From contig JBLIZO010000024.1 of the NCBI GenBank assembly GCA_048859965.1, positions 1 through 6,938 on the forward strand: DNA of 6,938 nt. Direction: 5' to 3'. The notes below the pieces were generated by a model. The model did no database searches, was not told the DNA's origin, and worked only from the letters and a program-made list of their open reading frames with translations. Origin of the DNA: Fluviibacter sp048859965. Its GTDB lineage: Bacteria > Pseudomonadota > Gammaproteobacteria > Burkholderiales > Rhodocyclaceae. Both the position numbers and the translations under genes were made by a program. Shown here piece by piece: positions 1 through 6,847 of this stretch (within the stretch, counting starts at the first letter, position 1; each line of letters begins with the position of its first letter).

Positions 1-2539
1 AATCGATGAGAACCTGCATCAGCTTGCGGCCCAGACCGCGCTTCTGCCAGCTATCGGCGACCGTCAGCGCAAATTCCACGGTTTCGCCGTCCGGGTTTGC
101 CACATAGCGAGACACGCCCAGCTGTACGGGTTGGCCATCTTCGCCGATCTGGACCGCCACAAATGCCATGTCGCGGTCATAGTCGATCTGCGTAAAGCGA
201 ACGAGTTGCGGTTTGGACAGTTCACGGATGGTATCCATGAAGCGGAAATAACGGCTTTCGTCCGATAGATTGTCGAAGAACGCCTTTTCCATCTCGGCAT
301 CTTCCGGGCGCACCGGACGGATGGTCACTGTGCCGCCATCGGGTAACAGCCACTCTTCAATCAGGTGATTGGGGTAGGGGTGAATCGCCATATGTGCATA
401 ACGATCCACCGTGGTCGGCGCGTAGTCGATGACGATCCGCGCATCGGCGGCAATAACCCCTTCTTCATCGACGATCAGGGGATTGATGTCGAGTTCAACG
501 ATCTGCGGAATCTCGCTGACCAGGTCGGAGATATGCAGCAGGAGCTGATAAATGGCGTTGATATTCGCTTCCGGAACCGGGCCGTGCGCTTTCAAGAGGT
601 TGAAGGTGCGTGTCGATTGCACGAGGCTTTCGGCCAGCACCTGGTTGAGCGGTGGCAGCGCCATGCCACGATCCGGGTACAGATCGGCTTCGTTACCGCC
701 GCTGCCAAAGGTGATGACGGGCCCGAAGGTGCGGTCACGGAATACGCCCACACGCACCTCGCGTGCATTACTGCGCGATACAAAGGGTTCGATCGATACG
801 CCGCTGATGCGTGCGTTCGGGTGCTTGCGTTTCACCGTATCGATAATGTCGTGATAGGCGTTACGCAACGCGAAAGCATGTTGAATGTTCAGACGTACAC
901 CACCGGCATCAGTCTTGCGCAGAATATCCGGCGAATCAACCTTCATCGCAATCGGGAAACCGAGTTGCTCGGCGTACATCAGCGCGTCGGCCACGCTGTG
1001 TGCCACCATGGTTTGCGCGACCGGAATTTTGAAGGCGCGCAGCACCGATTTTGATTCCATTTCCGACAGCGTCTTGCGTTTCTCGGCCAGGACCGCCTCG
1101 ATGAGCATACGGGCGCCTTCGATGCGCAGCTCATTGTCCTGTGACTTGGCCGCCGGCGTTTGCAACAGCAGGCGCTGGTTCTCGTAGAAGGTGGACATGT
1201 TGGAAAACAGGTCAACCGCTGATTCCGGCATACGGAATACCGGGATATTGTGTTGCGACAGGTATTCGCGGGCTTCGCGTGTATGCTCTTCACCCATCCA
1301 GCAGGCGATCAACGGTTTGGGCAGATCCTTCGCCAGAGCGACCAGCGCTTCGGCAACACCCAGCGGATTCGTCATGGCCTGCGGGGTGAGAATCACCAGC
1401 AGACCGTCCACATTGTCGTCGGCTGCCGTCAGCGTGACGGCATCGCGATAGCGCTCTGGGGTGGCGTCACCGCCGATATCGACTGGGTTGGCGTGTGACC
1501 AGGTGGTCGGCATGACATTGTTGAGCTTCTGCATGGTCTCGTCAGACAGATCGGCCAACGGGATGCCCACTTCACTGGCGCGGTCAGCTGCAATGGCGCC
1601 CGGGCCACCGCCGTTGGTGATGAGCAGCAGACGCTTGCCCTTCGGTTGCAGGCGATCATGCAGGGCCTTGGCGCCCTCAATCAACTGGATGATGCTGTTG
1701 ACGCGGACAACCCCGGCGCGGCGCACCGCCATGTCGAACACGGCATCGGAGCCGCTGCGAATACCGCTGTGGGTCAGTGCGGCTGCGGTGCCCGAGGCAA
1801 AACGGCCGCTCTTGTAGAGCAGAATCGGCTTGATGCGGGCAGCCGAACGCAGTGCCGACAGAAACTGGCGTGCATTCTGGATGCCTTCCACATAGAGCAG
1901 GATGTAATAGGTGCGCGGGTCATGCACCAGGTAGTCAAGAATTTCGCCGAAGTCGATATCGCTGGAGCGGCCCAGCGACACCACCGACGAGAAGCCTACC
2001 TTGTTGGGGAGTGCCCAGTCCAGAATTGCCGAGCAGATGGCGCCGGATTGTGAAATCAAGGCCATCTTGCCTTCGTGAGCGCGTTCCTGCGTAAACGTGG
2101 CATTCAGTTTGCTGGGTGGGCGCATGATGCCCAGGCTGTTCGGGCCCAGGATACGCACACTGTAGCTGCGGGCGATCTCAAGCACTTTGCGCTCCAGTGC
2201 CGCGCCGGCATGGCCCCGCTCAGCGAAGCCGCTGCTGACGATCAGCGCGAAGCGTACGCCGCGCTCACCGCATTGCTCGATGATGCCGGGCACGGACATG
2301 GCGGGGGTACAGATGATCGCCAGATCGACGCGACCGGGCACATCATGCAGCGACTTGAAAGTCTCCTTGCCCTGTACCTGCTCGTGCTTCGGATTGATCG
2401 GGAAGAGACGCCCACCGAAACCGGCCTGCAGCAAGTTGCGGAACAACACCTGACCAACCGAATTCTCCCGGTCGCTGGCCCCGAAAACGGCAATGCTTTC
2501 AGGCTCAAAGAGGGGTTTTAAATAATGTTCTTCACTCAT
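1..2539 (-). CDS. Pat/PatZ-like protein: NDP-forming acyl-CoA synthetase module fused to GNAT acetyltransferase (3' end missing)
   Basis: I translated the minus strand by eye from the ATG at 2539. It stays open for 846 codons to the window edge, so only the C-terminal tail is missing (E. coli PatZ/YfiQ is about 886 residues). Domain order: CoA-binding Rossmann domain (about 1-130, with IAVFGAS at 16-22), succinyl-CoA-synthetase-like flavodoxin region (about 145-460, with Glu218 in YVEG and His257 in LTHSG), ATP-grasp region (about 480-710) and GNAT domain (from about 731). The GNAT part shows DYDRDMAFVA, the presumed catalytic Glu822 in VEFALTV and the acetyl-CoA loop QKRGLG at 832-837. Family members acetylate protein lysines, classically acetyl-CoA synthetase, and the first module senses or binds acyl-CoA. 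The start is supported by GAGG seven nt upstream. Unlike E. coli PatZ, His257 is present while the usual ATP-grasp His is Arg541. Whether it ligates acyl groups, acetylates proteins or does both cannot be told from sequence. Confidence 0.92.
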   Translation of the reverse strand, partial: MSEEHYLKPLFEPESIAVFGASDRENSVGQVLFRNLLQAGFGGRLFPINPKHEQVQGKETFKSLHDVPGRVDLAIICTPAMSVPGIIEQCGERGVRFALIVSSGFAERGHAGAALERKVLEIARSYSVRILGPNSLGIMRPPSKLNATFTQERAHEGKMALISQSGAICSAILDWALPNKVGFSSVVSLGRSSDIDFGEILDYLVHDPRTYYILLYVEGIQNARQFLSALRSAARIKPILLYKSGRFASGTAAALTHSGIRSGSDAVFDMAVRRAGVVRVNSIIQLIEGAKALHDRLQPKGKRLLLITNGGGPGAIAADRASEVGIPLADLSDETMQKLNNVMPTTWSHANPVDIGGDATPERYRDAVTLTAADDNVDGLLVILTPQAMTNPLGVAEALVALAKDLPKPLIACWMGEEHTREAREYLSQHNIPVFRMPESAVDLFSNMSTFYENQRLLLQTPAAKSQDNELRIEGARMLIEAVLAEKRKTLSEMESKSVLRAFKIPVAQTMVAHSVADALMYAEQLGFPIAMKVDSPDILRKTDAGGVRLNIQHAFALRNAYHDIIDTVKRKHPNARISGVSIEPFVSRSNAREVRVGVFRDRTFGPVITFGSGGNEADLYPDRGMALPPLNQVLAESLVQSTRTFNLLKAHGPVPEANINAIYQLLLHISDLVSEIPQIVELDINPLIVDEEGVIAADARIVIDYAPTTVDRYAHMAIHPYPNHLIEEWLLPDGGTVTIRPVRPEDAEMEKAFFDNLSDESRYFRFMDTIRELSKPQLVRFTQIDYDRDMAFVAVQIGEDGQPVQLGVSRYVANPDGETVEFALTVADSWQKRGLGRKLMQVLID

Positions 2540-2686
2540 GGCAAAACCTCAACCGGCAAAAAGACAAACGTCGCTCTGTCTGCATGACAAGCGAATGGTG
2601 CAATGCACTAACGATTCTACGCCGATTTCGGGGGCGATTCAGACAAGCTGCGCTGGAAAACCCGGTGATTATTGCGCTGGGTCAAA
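2540..2686 (-). promoter_or_regulatory. apaH to Pat-like intergenic region, possible weak promoter
   Basis: This 147-nt gap is the only sizeable break between minus-strand genes. It contains a TAGAAT -10-like hexamer (minus strand, 2619-2614) with no good -35 at 16-18 nt. Just downstream is an 11-bp palindrome, GTGCA-A-TGCAC, at 2598-2608. The motif GCGCTGG occurs twice on the plus strand (2650-2656 and 2674-2680). I see no GC-rich hairpin followed by a T run, so read-through from apaH is possible. A promoter for the downstream gene is plausible but weakly supported. Confidence 0.3.
2547..2550 (-). promoter_or_regulatory. Shine-Dalgarno site of the Pat-like gene
   Basis: On the minus strand GAGG lies exactly seven nt before the ATG at 2539. 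It is the clearest ribosome binding site in the window and supports that start. The tightly packed hpn/apaH genes have nothing comparable, which suggests that this gene is translated independently. Confidence 0.7.
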
Positions 2687-3520
2687 CTATTCGACGGCAC
2701 GGCAGGATACGCACGCGATCTGCTCGACCCGGCGTTCCGGCAGGCTCACCGCCGTCAGGTTGCCGCCCCACAGGCAACCGGAGTCCAGGGCGACCAGATT
2801 TGGCGTCATTTTGAGCCCCAGCGCCGACCAGTGGCCGACGACCAGCACATCTTTGAGGGTTTTTCGGTTGGGCGCTTCGAACCAGGGTATATGGCCGTCC
2901 GGCGCGTTTTCCGGTTTTCCTTTGGCCTTCAGATCCATCTCGCCGCGCTTGGAGCAAAAGCGCATACGTGTCATCGCGTTGACGACGACGCGGGCTCGGT
3001 CATCGGCCGACAGCTTCTTTTTCCAGGCAAGCGGCGTATCACCCCACAGCGATTTGAGAAAATCGACAAAGCCGGGGCCTTTCAGGCGTGCCGAGACTTC
3101 ATTGCTGAGTTCAATAGCGTCATCCGCCGTCCAGCCGGGGAGCAGGCCGGCATGGACCATGACATGACGCGTACCACCGAGTACCGCCGAATGTGCCAAC
3201 GGTTGTTCTTTCAGCCAGTCGAGCAGTTCAATCACATCGGGCGCCGCGAAAATCGGGTCGAGCGTATCGTCTTTGCCACGGCGGGGCACGGCGCCAACGG
3301 CGACCATCAACAGATAGAGGTCATGGTTGCCCAGTACCGTGACGGCGGATTGACCGAGCGACCGCACGAAGCGCAACGTTTCCAGTGATTTCGGGCCGCG
3401 GTTGACCAGATCGCCGACCAGCCAGAGCTGGTCGTTGGCCGGATCGAAGCGACACTGATCCAGCAACTGTCTGAATGAGTCATAACAGCCCTGAATATCG
3501 CCAATCGCCCAAATCGTCAT
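2687..3520 (-). CDS. apaH: Symmetrical bis(5'-nucleosyl)-tetraphosphatase (diadenosine tetraphosphatase)
   Basis: This enzyme hydrolyses Ap4A symmetrically to two ADP in the cytoplasm, controlling a nucleotide made by aminoacyl-tRNA synthetases under stress. In some bacteria it also removes Np4 caps from RNA. The 277-residue product is normal length for ApaH (E. coli about 280). It carries the metallophosphatase signatures in order: GDIQG (7-11), GDLVNRGP (36-43), GNHD (64-67), His123 in MVHAG, and GHWSALG (229-235). The family-typical C-terminal DSGCLWGGNL follows at 246-255. All metal-binding positions of the PPP fold appear intact. The ATG overlaps the TGA of hpnE as ATGA. No convincing Shine-Dalgarno site precedes it, so translation is probably coupled to hpnE. 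The gene is the last of the hpnCDE operon, not next to ksgA/apaG, which is the unusual part. Identity is very secure. Confidence 0.97.
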   Translation of the reverse strand: MTIWAIGDIQGCYDSFRQLLDQCRFDPANDQLWLVGDLVNRGPKSLETLRFVRSLGQSAVTVLGNHDLYLLMVAVGAVPRRGKDDTLDPIFAAPDVIELLDWLKEQPLAHSAVLGGTRHVMVHAGLLPGWTADDAIELSNEVSARLKGPGFVDFLKSLWGDTPLAWKKKLSADDRARVVVNAMTRMRFCSKRGEMDLKAKGKPENAPDGHIPWFEAPNRKTLKDVLVVGHWSALGLKMTPNLVALDSGCLWGGNLTAVSLPERRVEQIACVSCRAVE

Positions 3521-4836
3521 AGTGAAAATATTCTAATGATTTTTTCCGCCACAGCAAAACCTGTCTGTACGGCGGCCTCCAACGTGGCGGGGTATTCCGG
3601 GTGTGTCCAGTCGCCGCACAGCCAGAGACCCGGCATAGGTTGGCGCTTCTCAGGGGGCAGACAGGCGTTCGGCGTTGCATCAGGGGTTGCCCGGCGAACG
3701 TTCACGACCCGATGCCAGCGACAGACCTGTGGGCCGACCACCGTCTGCAGATTTCGGATGCAGCAGGCCACCAACGCATCGGTGTTCAGCGCCAGCCACG
3801 GGCCTTCCGCCGAGAGCGACAGCGCAATGACGCCCGGTTCGCCGCAATGCGCCCGGTCCATTGCCCAGATGCGTGCGTCGCCGTCGGTCGGGCCGGTCAG
3901 TTGCACCAGCGGCGTTGGTAACCGGACATCCGCGTCAAATCCCAGATACACCGTCGCAATGGGTTGCGCCCCAAAATCGTCGGTCAATGGTGTCGTATCG
4001 ACAGGCAGTGCCATATGCGGCAATGCCCAAGGGGGGACAGCCAGCACGACCTGGTCGAACGTATGGCACGCATCGTGTTGACTCTCGGCGAGCCGCGTCC
4101 GCACGGTCAATCTGCCTTGAGCCGACCGTTCAACGGCCGATACGCGTTGGCCACACAGCACACGCCCACCGGCGAACTCGATACGGTTCACCCAGGGTGA
4201 AATGATACTGGTGCTCAGATCGGTCGGCGGTTGCAGCATCGCGAGTGCGTCACCGCCTGCGCCCAGCGTATCGCGCAGCACCGGCGCCAGCCGACGCATA
4301 GCGGCTTGTTCAATGGGGGTGTTCAGAATTGCCAGCGCCAGCGGCGTCCAGAAGCGTTCAATCAAGGCGGTGGGTTGTCGTTGTGCCTGCAGCCATTGCA
4401 TTACCGTCTGCTTGACTGGTGCGCACCAGCCGCATCGTCGCAGGATGAACAGGGCGCGCATCAGCGCCAGTCGTTCGCGCCAGGAGAAACCGTGCGCGCG
4501 CAGCAAGGCCCATAACAAACCGGTCTGGCCCGGCCTGCCAGCCAGCGACAGCGTACGGCGGCCATCGGTATAGGCGAACGACACACGCGGCAGCGTGATG
4601 CCGATCTCGTCAAACAGTTGTGTCAGCGCCGTACACCCCGCCAGCATCAGATGCTGGCCGTTATCTCGCCATTGATGTTGTATGTGCGCGCGTCGCGCAC
4701 GGCCGCCGGGTTCGGGCGCGGATTCCAGTACCACCGGTTTAAAACCCTTGCTTGCCAGCCGCAGCGCACAGGCCAGCCCGGCCCAGCCGGCGCCGATGAT
4801 CGCCACGGATGGGCGTGAATCACCGGGCAGCGTCAT
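3517..4836 (-). CDS. hpnE: Hydroxysqualene dehydroxylase (FAD amine-oxidase family)
   Basis: HpnE reductively removes the hydroxyl of hydroxysqualene to give squalene, the last of the three bacterial squalene-forming steps. The 439-residue protein begins with an FAD-binding Rossmann motif, GAGWAG (15-20), with the ribose-binding acidic residue Glu38, then GGRAR (44-48). It has DNGQH (58-62), which I associate with HpnE and related desaturases. The C-terminal FAD-binding segment is GLWLCGDW (403-410) followed by TLEAAVQTG (418-426). Alone the family could be mistaken for a phytoene or carotenoid desaturase, but the position directly behind hpnC and hpnD settles the assignment. The start codon overlaps the hpnD stop by one base (TAATG) and has no recognisable Shine-Dalgarno site. 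The stop overlaps the apaH start as ATGA. Both junctions indicate translational coupling. Confidence 0.95.
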   Translation of the reverse strand: MTLPGDSRPSVAIIGAGWAGLACALRLASKGFKPVVLESAPEPGGRARRAHIQHQWRDNGQHLMLAGCTALTQLFDEIGITLPRVSFAYTDGRRTLSLAGRPGQTGLLWALLRAHGFSWRERLALMRALFILRRCGWCAPVKQTVMQWLQAQRQPTALIERFWTPLALAILNTPIEQAAMRRLAPVLRDTLGAGGDALAMLQPPTDLSTSIISPWVNRIEFAGGRVLCGQRVSAVERSAQGRLTVRTRLAESQHDACHTFDQVVLAVPPWALPHMALPVDTTPLTDDFGAQPIATVYLGFDADVRLPTPLVQLTGPTDGDARIWAMDRAHCGEPGVIALSLSAEGPWLALNTDALVACCIRNLQTVVGPQVCRWHRVVNVRRATPDATPNACLPPEKRQPMPGLWLCGDWTHPEYPATLEAAVQTGFAVAEKIIRIFSL

Positions 4837-5681
4837 TAGTACTTGAACCAGGTTTTCAGGGCGATCCAGAGTTTGCGTAGCGGCGGCAACGCCGTCTTCT
4901 GCTTCAATACCTGGAAATCATCGTTCGTAATTTCGTCGAGCAGCGTACGGTATACCGCCGCCATGATCAGCCCCGGTCGTTGTGCGGAGCGATCGGCGGC
5001 CGGCAGGATATCGAGTGCCGAGATGTAATAGTTTTGCGCACGTTCGGCTTCAAAGGCCATCAGTGCCTTGAACTCTGGCGTCTCGCGCCCATTCATAATG
5101 TCGGCGGCGGGTACGTTGAAACGCTGTAGTTCATCGACTGGAATATAGATCCGGCCACGGCGCGCGTCTTCGCCAACGTCACGGATGATATTGGTCAGTT
5201 GCAACGCTGTGCCAAGCTCTGTTGCGTAGCGCAGGGTTTTGCGATCGGTCACGCCGAATATCTCGGCTGAGAGCAGCCCGACCACGCCCGCCACGCGGTA
5301 GCAGTAGAGCGATAACGACTTGAAATCCGGATAACGGCTGTATTCCAGATCCATCGCCATGCCGTCGATGATCTCATTGAAATATTCCAGCGGCAGATCG
5401 AAGCGCGTTCGTACGTCTTTGAGCGCGATCATGACTGGGTGCGTAGGCTGGGGTTGTCCTGGTTCAGATTCCAGCAACGCGACTTCCTGGCGCCACCAGC
5501 TCAGCTTGGCTACTGCGACTGCCGGGTCTTCGCACTCATCCACGACATCATCCACCTCGCGGCAGAAGGCATAGAGGGCATGGATCGCCTGACGCTTCTC
5601 TGCAGGCAGAAACAGAAAGGCGACATAGAACGAGGAGCCGCTTTCGGCCACCTTCTGCTGGCAGTAATCGTGAACGTTCAT
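4836..5681 (-). CDS. hpnD: Presqualene diphosphate synthase
   Basis: HpnD condenses two farnesyl diphosphates head to head to presqualene diphosphate, entering the squalene/hopanoid route. The 281-residue product is a class I trans-isoprenyl synthase of the squalene/phytoene synthase family. It has the substrate-pocket SGSSF (14-18), the first aspartate-rich motif DDVVD (44-48) and the second motif in NIIRDVGED (164-172, Asp168 and Asp172) followed by GRIYIP. Both magnesium-binding motifs are complete. Distinction from phytoene synthase or HpnC rests on the hpnC-D-E context and on the closeness of the motifs to known HpnD. The ATG lies 13 nt after the hpnC stop. The sequence before it (GCGCGC) offers no Shine-Dalgarno site, so it probably depends on ribosomes finishing hpnC. 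The stop TAA shares its last A with the hpnE ATG. Confidence 0.95.
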   Translation of the reverse strand: MNVHDYCQQKVAESGSSFYVAFLFLPAEKRQAIHALYAFCREVDDVVDECEDPAVAVAKLSWWRQEVALLESEPGQPQPTHPVMIALKDVRTRFDLPLEYFNEIIDGMAMDLEYSRYPDFKSLSLYCYRVAGVVGLLSAEIFGVTDRKTLRYATELGTALQLTNIIRDVGEDARRGRIYIPVDELQRFNVPAADIMNGRETPEFKALMAFEAERAQNYYISALDILPAADRSAQRPGLIMAAVYRTLLDEITNDDFQVLKQKTALPPLRKLWIALKTWFKY

Positions 5682-5694
5682 GCGCGCAATTGTA

Positions 5695-6555
5695 CTAGGC
5701 CGCGACCAGTAACCGCAGCCAATCGTGCCAGCTCAGGGTGGGGCGGCGATCAAAAACGTTACCGTGCTCCGCATCGATTTTCTGCAGAATCCGTCGGCCA
5801 CCGGCCACCGTAAACCGTAATTCCTGGCCGATGCGCCACGATTGGCTGCCCAGCACCTTCGGCAAAGCGCGCCCGGCTTCGAAGAGTGCCATCACGCGTT
5901 GGGTTTGAAAGGCCATGAAGGCTGCCCAGCGTTCAGGGTTCTTGCGTACGCAGTGACCGCTGAGAATATCCGCATCACGGTAACCCCAGAGCGTCAGTTC
6001 GTCCTGCGGCAGATAGATGCGACCGTCGGCGCCTTTAGCGGCATCCAGCGCGATGTCCTGCCAGTGGTTCGTAAGTTGCAGCGCCGTGCAGATGGCGTTG
6101 GCCATGGTGCGGTTGTGCGGGGTATCGGCTTGAAACAGGAACAACATCAACTGCCCGACAGGGTTCGCCGAACGGGCGCAATAATCCAGAAGCTCGGCAT
6201 AGCTTGCATAACGCGATTGGTGCACGTCCTGCATGAACGCGGCGAGCAGGGCGTGGCAGGGCGCCAGCGGTAGCCCCATGTGTTGGTGCACTTCGCGCAG
6301 GGGTTCGAAAATCGGCGCCAGCGCGGGCTCGACCGGCCGCCCTGTCGCAATCTCTTTAAGCGCAAGGTCGTAGGCTTGCAGATGCGCGAGGCGTTCCTCC
6401 GGGCTGGTGTCACCCTCGTCGGCAATGTCGTCGGCACTGCGGGCAAAACGATAAATGGCCGCTACCGGCGCGCGCAGGTGTTGCGGTAAAAGCAGTGAGG
6501 CTACGGGAAAGTTTTCGTAGTGATCTGTCGCGGTGGACGTGGCATGCAGAGACAT
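5695..6555 (-). CDS. hpnC: Hydroxysqualene synthase (squalene synthase HpnC)
   Basis: HpnC converts presqualene diphosphate, the HpnD product, to hydroxysqualene, which HpnE reduces to squalene. The 286-residue protein belongs to the squalene/phytoene synthase family. It shows the N-terminal NFPVASLLLP (15-24), typical of HpnC, the first aspartate-rich motif DDIAD (42-46) and the second in NHWQDIALD (163-171, Asp167 and Asp171), then GRIYLP. From the first Asp of that second motif to the following Tyr there are 14 residues, against 11 in the neighbouring HpnD, so HpnC has a three-residue insertion (around KGADG) in this loop. It is the first gene of the operon. No other in-frame Met lies near the N-terminus. 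The ATG has no Shine-Dalgarno site, but a good -10 hexamer sits only six nt before it, suggesting a leaderless transcript. Confidence 0.94.
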   Translation of the reverse strand: MSLHATSTATDHYENFPVASLLLPQHLRAPVAAIYRFARSADDIADEGDTSPEERLAHLQAYDLALKEIATGRPVEPALAPIFEPLREVHQHMGLPLAPCHALLAAFMQDVHQSRYASYAELLDYCARSANPVGQLMLFLFQADTPHNRTMANAICTALQLTNHWQDIALDAAKGADGRIYLPQDELTLWGYRDADILSGHCVRKNPERWAAFMAFQTQRVMALFEAGRALPKVLGSQSWRIGQELRFTVAGGRRILQKIDAEHGNVFDRRPTLSWHDWLRLLVAA

Positions 6556-6561
6556 GGTGGG

Positions 6562-6589
6562 AGTATAGCCGTCATCCAGTCGGCTTCAA
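6562..6589 (-). promoter_or_regulatory. Predicted sigma70 promoter of the hpnCDE-apaH operon
   Basis: On the minus strand TTGAAG (6589-6584) and TATACT (6567-6562) are separated by 16 nt, matching the -35 consensus at four of six positions and the -10 at five of six. The -10 ends six nt before the hpnC ATG, so the expected start of transcription falls on or next to the A of the ATG. This is a by-eye prediction. Confidence 0.5.
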
Positions 6590-6591
6590 TC

Positions 6592-6600
6592 TGTTAGAAT
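6592..6600 (+). promoter_or_regulatory. Predicted extended -10 promoter of tRNA-Leu
   Basis: TGTTAGAAT is an extended -10 (TGn plus TAGAAT, five of six to consensus). It lies 19 nt before the tRNA 5' end and is followed by the GC-rich stretch TCGCGC, which resembles the discriminator of stringently controlled stable-RNA promoters. I find no good -35 at the right distance. The site is interleaved with the -35 of the opposing hpnC promoter. Confidence 0.45.
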
Positions 6601-6619
6601 TCGCGCTCACATAGCTGCT

Positions 6620-6704
6620 GCCCAGGTGGCGAAATTGGTAGACGCACCAGATTTAGGTTCTGGCGTAGAAATACGTGGGGGTTCGAGTCCCTTCCTGGGC
6701 ACCA
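6620..6704 (+). tRNA. tRNA-Leu, anticodon UAG
   Basis: An 85-nt tRNA can be folded by eye. The acceptor stem pairs GCCCAGG (6620-6626) with CCTGGGC (6694-6700), followed by discriminator A and a genome-encoded CCA (6702-6704). The D stem is GCG/CGC. The anticodon stem pairs CCAGA with TCTGG around the loop TTTAGGT, placing anticodon TAG at 6654-6656, which reads CUA and other CUN leucine codons. The long variable arm (6664-6676, CGTA/TACG stem) is the class II feature expected for leucine. The T arm is GGGGG, TTCGAGT, CCCTT, with two G-U pairs. All parts are intact. It is transcribed divergently from hpnC, with 64 nt between them. Confidence 0.98.
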
Positions 6705-6770
6705 TCGCAACTCGTTGAATCAAAAGAATTTTAAAGCTGGATTCGCGAATTTGAGCGTCAATTAAAGATG

Positions 6771-6816
6771 GATGCCTTTTGTCGACTATAAGTGTCGACT
6801 ACAAGTCATTGGCATC
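6771..6816. repeat. Symmetric element with tandem 13-bp repeat and nested inverted repeats
   Basis: Two adjoining 13-bp copies, GTCGACTATAAGT (6781-6793) and GTCGACTACAAGT (6794-6806), differ at one base. Each begins with the palindrome GTCGAC, so the copies can also pair with each other as a six-bp stem around a seven-nt loop. An outer perfect inverted repeat, GATGCC (6771-6776) and GGCATC (6811-6816), encloses them. There is no T run after the stem on either strand that would make it a classical terminator. It could be a protein-binding site, a structured RNA 3' end or a recombination relic. Confidence 0.6.
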
Positions 6817-6847
6817 TTCCTGCGCGTGCCTGGTGGTGGGAATCAAG

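Noticed and set aside
365..1054. 229-codon open frame on the plus strand opposite the Pat-like gene
   Set aside because: The minus strand here encodes the continuous ATP-grasp and GNAT domains. The plus-strand translation shows no domain or sensible composition and is a shadow of high GC codon bias.
2598..2608. GTGCA-A-TGCAC palindrome before the Pat-like gene as an operator
   Set aside because: It is short, single and matches no operator I can name. It is noted in the intergenic entry but is not strong enough for a separate call.
2672..3388. 238-codon open frame on the plus strand opposite apaH
   Set aside because: It is fully antisense to an ApaH gene with every catalytic motif. Its length comes from the skewed third codon positions, and no ribosome site or family resemblance is visible.
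3536..4081. 181-codon open frame on the plus strand opposite hpnE
   Set aside because: It is antisense to the FAD-binding C-terminal half of HpnE and has no recognisable features. I treat it as a shadow frame.
6741..6750. ATTCGCGAAT perfect palindrome after the tRNA as a terminator
   Set aside because: The ten-bp palindrome leaves no room for a hairpin loop and no T run follows, so it cannot act as an intrinsic terminator.
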